From NCBI GenBank assembly GCA_029881635.1, contig JAOUMG010000197.1:1-5172 (forward strand): 5,172 nt of DNA, in the 5' to 3' direction. The translations under genes were made by a program, and so were the position numbers. The DNA comes from Paracoccaceae bacterium (lineage in GTDB: Bacteria > Pseudomonadota > Alphaproteobacteria > Rhodobacterales > Rhodobacteraceae). Shown one piece after another: positions 1-5,172 of this stretch. Position 1 is the first letter of the stretch. Each line of letters begins with the position of its first letter. Under the pieces are notes generated by a model. It ran no database searches and was not told where the DNA came from. It was given only the letters and a program-made list of their open reading frames with translations.

Positions 1-278
1 TTGCGCCAGCCTTCCTCATAGGCAAACCGATATAGCTGCCGGATCGAGGATAATCGGCGCGCCCGTGTCGCCCGCGAAAGGCCCTCGGCTTCGCAAGCGA
101 CCAGATAGGCCTCTACATCTGCCCGCTGAACAGCGTCAAAATGCAGTTTTCTTTGACCCATCCAGTCTGCGAAATCTTTCAGATCGCGCCCATAGGCCAG
201 CAAAGTGTTGCGTGCCGCGTCCAACTCTGCGGCCTGTGCCTCCAGAAATGCGGAAATCCAACGCCCTGCGTTTGCCAT
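1..278 (-). CDS. xerD: XerD-type site-specific tyrosine recombinase, N-terminal part (cut by window edge)
   Basis: The first 92 residues are visible, starting MANAGRWISAFLEAQAAELD; the gene runs off the left edge, so the catalytic domain with the Arg-His-Arg-Tyr residues is not in the window. What is visible fits the helical core-binding (SAM-like) N-terminal domain of Xer recombinases: a segment near residues 22-35 (AARNTLLAYGRDLKDF) matching the 'NTL-AY-RDL' signature, then a helix ending QLYRFAYEEGW. This signature is closer to XerD than to XerC, but the paralogue cannot be settled without the C-terminus. Xer recombinases act in the cytoplasm with FtsK at the dif site to resolve chromosome dimers. 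The ATG (276-278) lies 4 nt after the stop of the upstream 515-codon gene, so the two are very likely co-transcribed and perhaps translationally coupled; a G-rich stretch (GGCGGGG) overlapping the upstream gene's end may serve as a weak ribosome binding site. Confidence 0.85.
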   Translation of the reverse strand, partial: MANAGRWISAFLEAQAAELDAARNTLLAYGRDLKDFADWMGQRKLHFDAVQRADVEAYLVACEAEGLSRATRARRLSSIRQLYRFAYEEGWR

Positions 279-282
279 CGGT

Positions 283-1830
283 CTAGCCCCGCCGTTCCAA
301 CAGGAGCAATTCGAGTGCAGCCCGGCGCACGGTTGATTCCAGCCCCACCTTGCGCAACACCAGCAACCCGGCAGTAACGCGCCGTAAATCTCCGCGTGCG
401 CCTTCGGTGATGTCATCAATTGCCATCAACATGGCCTGGCCCATCTTGTTTTGCGCCAAGAGGTCATCCACCCCTGAGGAAAGCTTCGTCTGGGATCTGA
501 AGGCGGCCATGATTGCGTTGCCCAGCTGATCGGGCGGCGAGAGGTTTGTTACATCGCCGCGGGCGATTCCGATGAAAAAGGCTTCGTCCGTGTTTTCTGG
601 CTTTCGCGCGATTGCAGCCGATTCATAGTCATCCGACAGCATCCGAATTCGAAAAGCCAATCTGGCGGTTTCTTCCGGCAAGGAGAGTTCGGAAAGAGCG
701 GGCCCAAAAAAATTGGCGAACGGAACCTCCAGTTCCACTTGGACCATCTGAGACCACACAACAGGCAATACCCGTGAAACCGCATCCGGGTCACCAGATG
801 CAAGCGCCTTGTCCAGCGCTTGTATGGCTTTGACCCTTTCCCACACCCCACCGGAGGCTGCGGCCTTTTGTTCAGTATATAGACCGATGAGCTGGTTTTC
901 CCCGATGGCACCGGTGCGCGCCAGTCTTTCACCTGCTTCCAGCCGGGTCTTCCAACCGGCGTTGGATCGTAAATCGGCCTGCGAGAATGCCAATGGCAAT
1001 GTCGTTGTCTGCAACGGCTGACCGATGGCTTCCATCAATCTGAAGACCAGCGGCGATGGCCGGGATGGCAGCGTCAGGTCCGGTTCGCCATCGGATAGTT
1101 CAGGGTCGAGAAATCTTGACAGACGTTCGGCCATATCGGTGTCAATATAGCCCAAGGCTTCGCCGGTGCGCAGCGACAATGCAGCGGCATTCCAGTCGCC
1201 CGAACGGGCAAGGCAGAAAATACGTGCTGGAAATGTCGGTGCAATTTCCGGGGTTGCGACCATTGCCGAACAGGCGCGGTCTTCCTCTCCCAGCAGCAAA
1301 GCGACGTCAAACCATCTTCGGAATACTTCGGCTGGGGGCTTTTCCACCAGATCGAGCAGGGCCAAGGCCTGATCAAGCGCTCCCAGATCGAGTAGTTTGT
1401 CTACCCGCGCCAAAAACAGCTGACCCAATGCTGTCGCATCTTTCGGGGGGGCCAGTTCGGCCAGCAACAGCTTGAGCAGTAGCGATTGAATTGCCGGAAG
1501 GGTTTCGACCCGCTCTGCCTGAACCAGACGCGTGAGGTCATTGGTCGATGTATTTCCCCAAAGTCCATAGGGCAAACCCGTTTGCGACACAGGAAGCAGC
1601 CCCAATGCGTCCGGCATCGGGCCGTCTATCGAAAGAATCGATATCTTTCCGGGCAATGCGCTGGTTGAAATCGGCGGTTCACTGGTTGTGCGAGGGAGCA
1701 GGGAGGTTGGTTCGCCGGTGGCCACAGACTTTGACAACCAGTCAATGGCCGACAAAGGCTCCTCTGCCAAAGCCGCAGCCGGTGCAACCCAAAATGCCAC
1801 GAAACACAAAGCCTGCTTAATTGCTGACAT
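283..1830 (-). CDS. Exported, mostly helical protein of unknown function (515 aa)
   Basis: I do not recognise a named family. The protein opens with a clear Sec signal peptide: a Lys at position 5, a hydrophobic stretch at residues 7-21 and a likely signal peptidase I site after Ala22 (AALA|EE), so the mature protein should be periplasmic. The rest lacks further membrane segments and is rich in Ala, Leu, Glu and Arg in helix-like patterns (for example residues 145-163, LLDLGALDQALALLDL), suggesting an alpha-solenoid of TPR-like helical hairpins; this is inference from composition. The mature part has only two cysteines, Cys187 and Cys206, 19 residues apart, which could form a disulfide in the periplasm. 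A GGAG ribosome binding site stands 4 nt before the ATG, inside the upstream 45-codon gene, whose end overlaps this gene by 14 nt. The stop lies 4 nt before the xerD-type gene. The long open frame, signal peptide and tight packing make it a real gene. Confidence 0.9.
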   Translation of the reverse strand: MSAIKQALCFVAFWVAPAAALAEEPLSAIDWLSKSVATGEPTSLLPRTTSEPPISTSALPGKISILSIDGPMPDALGLLPVSQTGLPYGLWGNTSTNDLTRLVQAERVETLPAIQSLLLKLLLAELAPPKDATALGQLFLARVDKLLDLGALDQALALLDLVEKPPAEVFRRWFDVALLLGEEDRACSAMVATPEIAPTFPARIFCLARSGDWNAAALSLRTGEALGYIDTDMAERLSRFLDPELSDGEPDLTLPSRPSPLVFRLMEAIGQPLQTTTLPLAFSQADLRSNAGWKTRLEAGERLARTGAIGENQLIGLYTEQKAAASGGVWERVKAIQALDKALASGDPDAVSRVLPVVWSQMVQVELEVPFANFFGPALSELSLPEETARLAFRIRMLSDDYESAAIARKPENTDEAFFIGIARGDVTNLSPPDQLGNAIMAAFRSQTKLSSGVDDLLAQNKMGQAMLMAIDDITEGARGDLRRVTAGLLVLRKVGLESTVRRAALELLLLERRG

Positions 1831-1954
1831 TCAACTCCACCGGAAGGCTGACATCCGCGCGGGTCGGTGCAAGATCGCCAAGATAGGCAAAGCCAGTCAG
1901 AGCCAAAAAGCTAACAACGAGGATCAGAATTATCAGCTTCAGCAAACGTACCAT
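1817..1954 (-). CDS. Small single-pass membrane protein of unknown function (45 aa)
   Basis: This short frame begins MVRLLKLIILILVVSFLALT and ends VELNVSN. It has two positive residues at the N-terminus (Arg3, Lys6) followed by an unbroken hydrophobic stretch at about residues 7-25, then a polar tail of about 20 residues with a YLGDLAP motif just after the membrane segment. The positive-inside rule predicts a short cytoplasmic N-terminus and a periplasmic tail; an uncleaved anchor is likelier than a secreted peptide because no good cleavage site follows. A GGCAGG ribosome binding site stands 5 nt before the ATG. Its last 14 nt overlap the start of the 515-codon exported-protein gene, as in coupled operons, and it is the first gene of the leftward cluster ending in the xerD-type gene. 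The start, hydrophobic pattern and overlap support a real gene; function is unknown. Confidence 0.72.
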   Translation of the reverse strand: MVRLLKLIILILVVSFLALTGFAYLGDLAPTRADVSLPVELNVSN

Positions 1955-2136
1955 TTTAACCTGCCAGTCTTATTTTAGTGTACGTTATTGGGGTCTTGGC
2001 GTCACTATCTAAAGTAGTTAGCAACGGGCCGCCACTGTACAACTGCCTAATTGCTTCGATTATATATGGCATTATCGGCAAGTTCACGCCATTCAGTACG
2101 GAAAGTCAAAGGATTGGCGGTTGCTCGCCGTATTGA
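1955..2136. promoter_or_regulatory. Divergent intergenic region between the leftward xerD cluster and aroK-aroB
   Basis: This stretch of 182 bp separates two outward-reading operons and must carry promoters for both. It is clearly richer in A and T than the flanking genes, most of all at 2057-2075 (TATATA and ATTAT tracts). I see no convincing rho-independent terminator and no long repeat. A short dyad ATGGC (2066-2070) / GCCAT (2088-2092) and a 4-bp hairpin GGCG/CGCC (2116-2129) just upstream of aroK are too weak to interpret. Confidence 0.6.
2059..2087 (-). promoter_or_regulatory. Candidate sigma70-type promoter for the leftward cluster
   Basis: Read on the minus strand there is a perfect -10 hexamer TATAAT (2064 down to 2059), preceded at a 17-bp spacing by GTGAAC (2087 down to 2082), which matches three of six bases of the TTGACA consensus. 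Transcription would begin near 2052 and give a leader of roughly 100 nt before the 45-codon membrane-protein gene. The exact -10 and ideal spacing favour it. The weak -35 and the AT-rich setting, where such hexamers arise by chance, argue for caution. Confidence 0.4.
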
Positions 2137-2730
2137 ATGGGCGTCGGCATCTCAGGGCTAAACGATGTTCAGTCGGGAAACAGTGTTTTGAGTGGGAAGT
2201 TGAGGAAGACCGTGGTTCTGGTCGGAATGATGGGGGCAGGTAAAACGGCCGTTGGAAACGCTGTTGCACGCACTCTGGGTGTGCCGTTTCTGGATTCCGA
2301 CGATGAAATTGAACGTGCGGCGAATATGTCGGTCGCGGAGATTTTTCGGCGCGACGGAGAGCCCTTTTTCCGCGCGCGTGAGGCTGAGGTTCTGGCGAGA
2401 TTGCTAGCTGGCCCACCCTGCATCCTTTCGACAGGCGGAGGTGCCTTTCTGGCCCCGGAGAATCGTGCCGCCATCTCAAGACGCGGCATTGCTGTGTGGC
2501 TCAAGGCGGATCTGGAGCTGTTGTGGCAGCGGGTACGGCATAAATCCACCCGCCCCTTGTTGCGCACCGCAGACCCGCGCGCCTCATTGGCTGCATTGTA
2601 CGACATCCGTACGCCGATCTATGCATTGGCAGAACTTACGGTATTGTCCCATCAGGATTACTCTATTGAAGAGATGGCGGAAAAGGTCATCAGCGCCCTG
2701 AAAACAAGACCAGATATTTTGGAAACCTAA
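2137..2730 (+). CDS. aroK: Shikimate kinase
   Basis: Shikimate kinase transfers phosphate from ATP to shikimate, the fifth step of the shikimate pathway, in the cytoplasm. The 197 residues show all key family elements: the Walker A loop GMMGAGKT at 30-37; the DSD motif with Asp53 (Mg side) and Asp55 (shikimate binding); Arg79 in FFRAREAE; the Gly triplet 100-102 in STGGGAF; the lid Arg139 in RPLL; and Arg158 in RTPIYALAE, which contacts shikimate. The ATG is the most upstream start possible, since an in-frame TGA lies directly before it, but it has no visible ribosome binding site. Residues 1-20 precede the conserved core (KTVVLVGMMGAGKT), and a TTG at 2188 (codon 18) with GGGAAA 7 nt upstream is a credible alternative giving 180 aa. 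The stop overlaps the start of aroB by one base. AroK and AroL cannot be distinguished strictly, but a single alphaproteobacterial enzyme next to aroB is normally named aroK. Confidence 0.95.
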   Translation: MGVGISGLNDVQSGNSVLSGKLRKTVVLVGMMGAGKTAVGNAVARTLGVPFLDSDDEIERAANMSVAEIFRRDGEPFFRAREAEVLARLLAGPPCILSTGGGAFLAPENRAAISRRGIAVWLKADLELLWQRVRHKSTRPLLRTADPRASLAALYDIRTPIYALAELTVLSHQDYSIEEMAEKVISALKTRPDILET

Positions 2731-3845
2731 TGCAGCCGAAAATCGACAATGTCCGCGTCAATCTTGCCGAGCGTAGTTACAACGTGCGGATCGGGCAGGG
2801 GTTGCTGGCGCGCAGCGGGGCTGAAATCGCCGGGTTGTTGCCGCGGCCCCGGGTGGCCGTCGTCACGGATGAAAATGTCGGCGGGATGCATATGGACGCG
2901 CTGCGTGACGGTCTGGGCGATGTTCAGGCCGTTACTTTGACCCTTCCGGCTGGTGAGGCGACAAAAGCCTGGCCGGAATTTGCACGCACAGTGGATTGGT
3001 TGTTGGCCGAAAAGATTGAACGCAAGGATGTCGTTATCGCCCTGGGTGGGGGGGTTATTGGCGATCTTGTCGGCTTTGCCGCCGCAGTGCTTCGCCGGGG
3101 TGTACGGTTTGTTCAGATACCAACCTCGCTTCTGGCGCAGGTGGACAGTTCAGTTGGCGGAAAAACCGGAATCAACTCGAAACACGGCAAGAACCTGATC
3201 GGCGCCTTCCACCAGCCATCGCTGGTTTTGGCTGACATCGACCTTTTGTCGACCTTGCCCGCACGGGATTTTCTTTCCGGCTACGGGGAGGTTGTCAAAT
3301 ATGGTCTCCTGGGGGATGCGGCGTTTTTTGATTGGCTCGAAAAGAACGGGCCCGCAATGGCTGCGGGGGATGCGGCCGCACGTCAATATGCGGTGCGACG
3401 GTCCGTCGAAATGAAGGCCCGTATCGTAGAACGGGACGAAACCGAAGAGGGCGACCGCGCGTTGCTCAATCTTGGGCACACCTTTTGCCATGCGTTGGAA
3501 GCCGCGACCGGCTATTCGGGGCGGCTGCTGCACGGCGAAGGCGTGGCGATCGGTTGCGCTCTGGCGTTCGAACTCAGCCAGAGACTCGGGCTTTGCGCGC
3601 AAGAGGCCCCGAGCCGCATCAGGGCGCATCTGCGCGACATGGGCATGAAAACCGATCTGGGTGATATTCCAGGCGACTTGCCGGATGCCGACGGCTTACT
3701 GAACCTGATGGGGCAGGACAAAAAGGTTCTGGATGGCAAGCTGCGGTTCATCCTCGCCCATTCCATCGGTTCCGCCTTTGTGGCCAGCAATGTCGACACA
3801 GCAATTGTCCGTCAGGTGCTAAGTGACGCACTGGCACAGCGCTAA
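2730..3845 (+). CDS. aroB: 3-dehydroquinate synthase
   Basis: AroB converts the seven-carbon sugar acid DAHP to 3-dehydroquinate, the second step of the shikimate pathway, using NAD and a divalent metal in the cytoplasm. The 371 residues match the usual bacterial length. Visible are the NAD-binding glycine-rich segment GGGVIGDLVGFAAA (106-119), the substrate-site stretch PTSLLAQVDSSVGGKTG (131-147), KNLIGAFHQP (154-163), and the three metal ligands Glu187 (GYGEVVKYG), His250 (LGHTFCHALE) and His268 (LLHGEG), equivalent to E. coli Glu184, His247 and His264. DKKVLDGKLRFIL (330-342) is the conserved C-terminal segment. The ATG shares its first base with the last base of the aroK stop (TAATG), with GGAAA 4 nt upstream, so translation is probably coupled to aroK. 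No residue needed for catalysis appears to be missing. Confidence 0.97.
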   Translation: MQPKIDNVRVNLAERSYNVRIGQGLLARSGAEIAGLLPRPRVAVVTDENVGGMHMDALRDGLGDVQAVTLTLPAGEATKAWPEFARTVDWLLAEKIERKDVVIALGGGVIGDLVGFAAAVLRRGVRFVQIPTSLLAQVDSSVGGKTGINSKHGKNLIGAFHQPSLVLADIDLLSTLPARDFLSGYGEVVKYGLLGDAAFFDWLEKNGPAMAAGDAAARQYAVRRSVEMKARIVERDETEEGDRALLNLGHTFCHALEAATGYSGRLLHGEGVAIGCALAFELSQRLGLCAQEAPSRIRAHLRDMGMKTDLGDIPGDLPDADGLLNLMGQDKKVLDGKLRFILAHSIGSAFVASNVDTAIVRQVLSDALAQR

Positions 3846-3864
3846 GCTGTCTTTGGATGTGCCA
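3832..3864. terminator. Weak inverted repeat at the end of aroB, possible terminator
   Basis: TGGCACA (3832-3838) and TGTGCCA (3858-3864) form a perfect 7-bp stem around a 19-nt loop that holds the aroB stop codon. No run of T follows on either strand, so it is not a classical rho-independent terminator. It is the only dyad of note in the 52-bp gap between the convergent aroB and ssb genes and might slow or end transcription in either direction. A 10-bp palindrome GTTCTAGAAC (3895-3904) spans the ssb stop codon and may be chance. Confidence 0.2.
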
Positions 3865-3897
3865 ATTGATCTAGGTGCTGCATCGTTACCGCAGGTT

Positions 3898-4368
3898 CTA
3901 GAACGGAATTTCGTCATCAATATCCGAACGCGATGAACCTGAGGAGGAAGCAGGAGAACTGCTGCCGGAATCCCTGTCGTCATAGCCCCCGCCATAACCA
4001 CCGCCGCCGCTGTCATTTCGGCTGTCCAGCAATGTCAGTTCACCGCGGTAAGGGCGCAATACCACTTCGGTCGAATAACGGTCTGCGCCGGACTGGTCCT
4101 GCCATTTGCGCGTTTCCAGCTGACCTTCGATGTAAACCTTGGAGCCTTTCTTGAGGTATTGCTCGGCGATCTTTGCCAGAGGCTCGGAGAATATCGCCAC
4201 CGAATGCCATTCGGTTCGTTCCTTGCGCTCTCCGCTTTGTTTGTCGCGCCAGGTTTCAGAGGTGGCAATACGCAGGTTGCACACCTTGCCGCCGTTGGGG
4301 AATGACCGCACCTCCGGGTCACGTCCCAGATTTCCCACCAAAATGACTTTGTTTACCGATCCAGCCAT
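3898..4368 (-). CDS. ssb: Single-stranded DNA-binding protein SSB
   Basis: SSB coats single-stranded DNA during replication, recombination and repair and recruits partner proteins by its C-terminal tip. The 156 residues start [20 protein letters not shown], the standard N-terminus, followed by an OB-fold to about residue 113. Aromatic residues that stack on DNA bases are in place: Trp40, Trp54, Phe60 and Trp89 (E. coli Trp40, Trp54, Phe60, Trp88). Residues 121-148 are a low-complexity Gly/Ser-rich linker, and the end DDEIPF is the acidic interaction tip. A strong ribosome binding site (GGGGAGG) stands 7 nt before the ATG and fixes the start. The gene converges on aroB and is divergent from the lytic transglycosylase gene, so it is probably transcribed alone. 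I found no alphaproteobacterial LexA box (GTTC-N7-GTTC) upstream, so SOS control is not supported by sight. Confidence 0.97.
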   Translation of the reverse strand: MAGSVNKVILVGNLGRDPEVRSFPNGGKVCNLRIATSETWRDKQSGERKERTEWHSVAIFSEPLAKIAEQYLKKGSKVYIEGQLETRKWQDQSGADRYSTEVVLRPYRGELTLLDSRNDSGGGGYGGGYDDRDSGSSSPASSSGSSRSDIDDEIPF

Positions 4369-4395
4369 GCCAAACCCTCCCCGATTCCGTTCGGT

Positions 4396-4424
4396 CTCTT
4401 AGACCATTGGTTCCCGACTAACAA
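4396..4424 (-). promoter_or_regulatory. Candidate ssb promoter
   Basis: On the minus strand TTGTTA (4424 down to 4419) and TAAGAG (4401 down to 4396) stand 17 bp apart. They match four and three of six consensus bases. The predicted start near 4389 would give a leader of about 20 nt containing the strong ribosome binding site of ssb. Position and spacing are good, the hexamers are poor. The region also holds a short dyad GGTCT/AGACC (4393-4405) and the overlapping palindrome ACCATTGGT (4403-4411), which could be an operator or chance. Confidence 0.28.
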
Positions 4425-4462
4425 AAGCATCTTGGTTAAGAAACTGCTAAATCGCCCAAAAG

Positions 4463-4492
4463 CCATCCGCTTGCGGGTTCCCGCTGCGGTGG
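4463..4492. other. GC-rich nested hairpin in the ssb/transglycosylase intergenic region
   Basis: The arms CCA, CCGC and GCGGG (4463-4477) pair with CCCGC, GCGG and TGG (4480-4492), giving 12 base pairs interrupted only by a one-base bulge and a small TT/T internal loop, with a two-base apex that may open in RNA. Read on the minus strand the hairpin is followed at once by CTTTT, so it could act as a weak terminator for leftward transcripts entering from the transglycosylase side and so insulate ssb. An alternative is a structured small RNA or a repeat-family element. Confidence 0.4.
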
Positions 4493-4512
4493 GATTGTCA
4501 TGACATTCTTGA

Positions 4513-4563
4513 CAGACCAGCCATCTGCGAAGAAATTGGCGGGGCTGGTCTGATGGGATTTTT
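4513..4563 (+). terminator. Inverted repeat with T-run upstream of the transglycosylase gene, terminator-like
   Basis: CAGACCAGCC (4513-4522) and GGCTGGTCTG (4543-4552) form a perfect 10-bp stem around a 20-nt loop. Six bases later, on the plus strand, comes TTTTT (4559-4563). This resembles an intrinsic terminator or attenuator for rightward transcripts, although the large loop and the gap before the T-run are not classical. The left arm overlaps a perfect -35 hexamer TTGACA (4509-4514), but no good -10 hexamer lies 16-18 bp after it. With no gene to the left in this direction, it would have to act on a leader, an unannotated small RNA, or read-through from the ssb promoter region. Confidence 0.4.
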
Positions 4564-4601
4564 CATTATAGTTCTGACCGGGTGAATTGGGTGGGGTTCT
4601 G

Positions 4602-5172
4602 ATGCACCGGTTTTGTTTGGTGTGCATAGCATCGGTTATAGGGCTTTCTGCACCGTCGGCTGCAGTATCCGAAGGTTTGGTTTTTGCGCCTGCCTCTGCG
4701 GGGACTTCGCGTCTGGCACAGTTTCGCAAGCAGGCCAGTATTCTCGATACGCGTGCGGCCAGTCAGTATTCGTCTTCCTCAAGGCTTACACCGGGCGGTA
4801 AAGAAACGCAGGTTGGGCTGGTCATTCCGAATTATTCCGGTCGCTACCGCGGAGTTTATCTGGAGGCGGCGAAGGCTGCGGCAGGGCGCCATGGGATACC
4901 AGAGGATCTTTTCCTCAGGCTGGTTCAGCGCGAATCCGGTTGGAACCCGAATGCGGTTTCCCATAAAGGGGCGACAGGGCTTGCACAACTGATGCCGGGA
5001 ACCGCGTCGCATTTGGGCGTTAACCCCAACGATCCACATCAGAACCTTGACGGCGGCGCGCGTTATCTTCGCATGATGTATGACCGTTTCGGAAACTGGA
5101 AACTGGCCCTGGCAGCCTATAATGCTGGGCCGGAGGCGGTTGAGAAATACGGCGGCGTACCGCCTTACTCCG
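4602..5172 (+). CDS. Exported family-1 lytic transglycosylase (SLT domain), C-terminus cut by window edge
   Basis: The frame is open to the right edge (190 residues visible). Lytic transglycosylases cleave the MurNAc-GlcNAc bond of peptidoglycan in the periplasm and leave 1,6-anhydro-MurNAc ends. Residues 1-21 ([21 protein letters not shown]) form a signal peptide; the two cysteines do not fit a lipobox, so the protein is probably soluble rather than a lipoprotein. A linker of about 60 polar residues leads to the SLT domain from about residue 84. It has the catalytic Glu111 in the motif [10 protein letters not shown], the GLAQLMP motif at 126-132 and AAYNAGP at 171-177, followed by GGVPPYS, all typical of Slt/MltC-like family 1. 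The ATG has GGGG 5 nt upstream and an in-frame TGA at 4575-4577, so it is the first good start. The gene is divergent from ssb. Which subfamily it belongs to cannot be said without the rest. Confidence 0.9.
   Translation, partial: MHRFCLVCIASVIGLSAPSAAVSEGLVFAPASAGTSRLAQFRKQASILDTRAASQYSSSSRLTPGGKETQVGLVIPNYSGRYRGVYLEAAKAAAGRHGIPEDLFLRLVQRESGWNPNAVSHKGATGLAQLMPGTASHLGVNPNDPHQNLDGGARYLRMMYDRFGNWKLALAAYNAGPEAVEKYGGVPPYS

Noticed and set aside
2066..2161. A 31-codon frame (MALSASSRHSVRKVKG...) just upstream of and overlapping aroK, considered as a leader peptide.
   Set aside because: It has no ribosome binding site, its ATG lies within the TATA-rich promoter core, and it has no run of aromatic codons as an attenuator leader for aromatic synthesis would.
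3150..3629. A 159-codon minus-strand frame inside aroB.
   Set aside because: It is antisense to the conserved metal-binding core of AroB, whose frame is certain; long antisense frames are common in GC-rich genes.
4389..4413. Two GTTC words upstream of ssb (4389-4392 and 4410-4413), considered as an alphaproteobacterial LexA box.
   Set aside because: The spacing is 17 bases; the known box needs GTTC-N7-GTTC.
4500..4553. A 17-codon frame MTFLTDQPSAKKLAGLV ending at the hairpin of the transglycosylase leader, considered as a leader peptide.
   Set aside because: No ribosome binding site, too short to show coding bias, and its sequence is dictated by the inverted repeat.
4436..4729. A 97-codon minus-strand frame across the ssb/transglycosylase intergenic region.
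   Set aside because: It runs antisense through the signal peptide of the well-supported transglycosylase and through the hairpins, with a composition unlike a folded protein and no recognisable domain.
1..5172. Mobile elements, CRISPR arrays, tRNA or rRNA genes and phage attachment sites.
   Set aside because: No array-like repeats, cloverleaf-forming segments, transposase frames or terminal repeats were seen. The tyrosine recombinase fits housekeeping XerD, not an integrase beside a tRNA.

Overview
The window looks like ordinary chromosomal DNA from an alphaproteobacterium, most likely Rhodobacterales (Roseobacter/Rhodobacter group). The grounds are the moderately high GC coding style, the sequence flavour of AroK, AroB, SSB and the XerD-like N-terminus, and an arrangement (xerD-type recombinase operon divergent from aroK-aroB) that I recall from that group. 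This placement comes from reading protein sequences, not from a search.

Left part (1-1954, all on the minus strand): a three-gene cluster read leftward. It starts with a 45-residue single-pass membrane protein (1817-1954). A 515-residue exported, probably all-helical protein of unknown function follows (283-1830) and overlaps the small gene by 14 nt. Last comes the N-terminal part of a XerD-type tyrosine recombinase (1-278), only 4 nt downstream and cut by the window edge.

Centre (1955-3845): an AT-rich divergent promoter region of about 180 bp, then aroK (shikimate kinase) and aroB (3-dehydroquinate synthase) on the plus strand, joined by a one-base stop/start overlap. Both belong to the shikimate pathway leading to chorismate and aromatic amino acids; AroB catalyses step 2 and AroK step 5.

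Right part (3846-5172): ssb (single-stranded DNA-binding protein) on the minus strand, convergent with aroB. A 233-bp intergenic region with notable dyad symmetry follows: two hairpins flanked by similar short motifs, plus a 10-bp palindrome. Last is the start of an exported family-1 lytic transglycosylase on the plus strand, cut by the right edge just after its last visible catalytic-domain motif.

No RNA gene, CRISPR array, insertion sequence or attachment site could be supported. The main genes are well-known housekeeping families. The least explained parts are the small membrane protein and exported-protein pair ahead of xerD, and the structured ssb/transglycosylase intergenic region.
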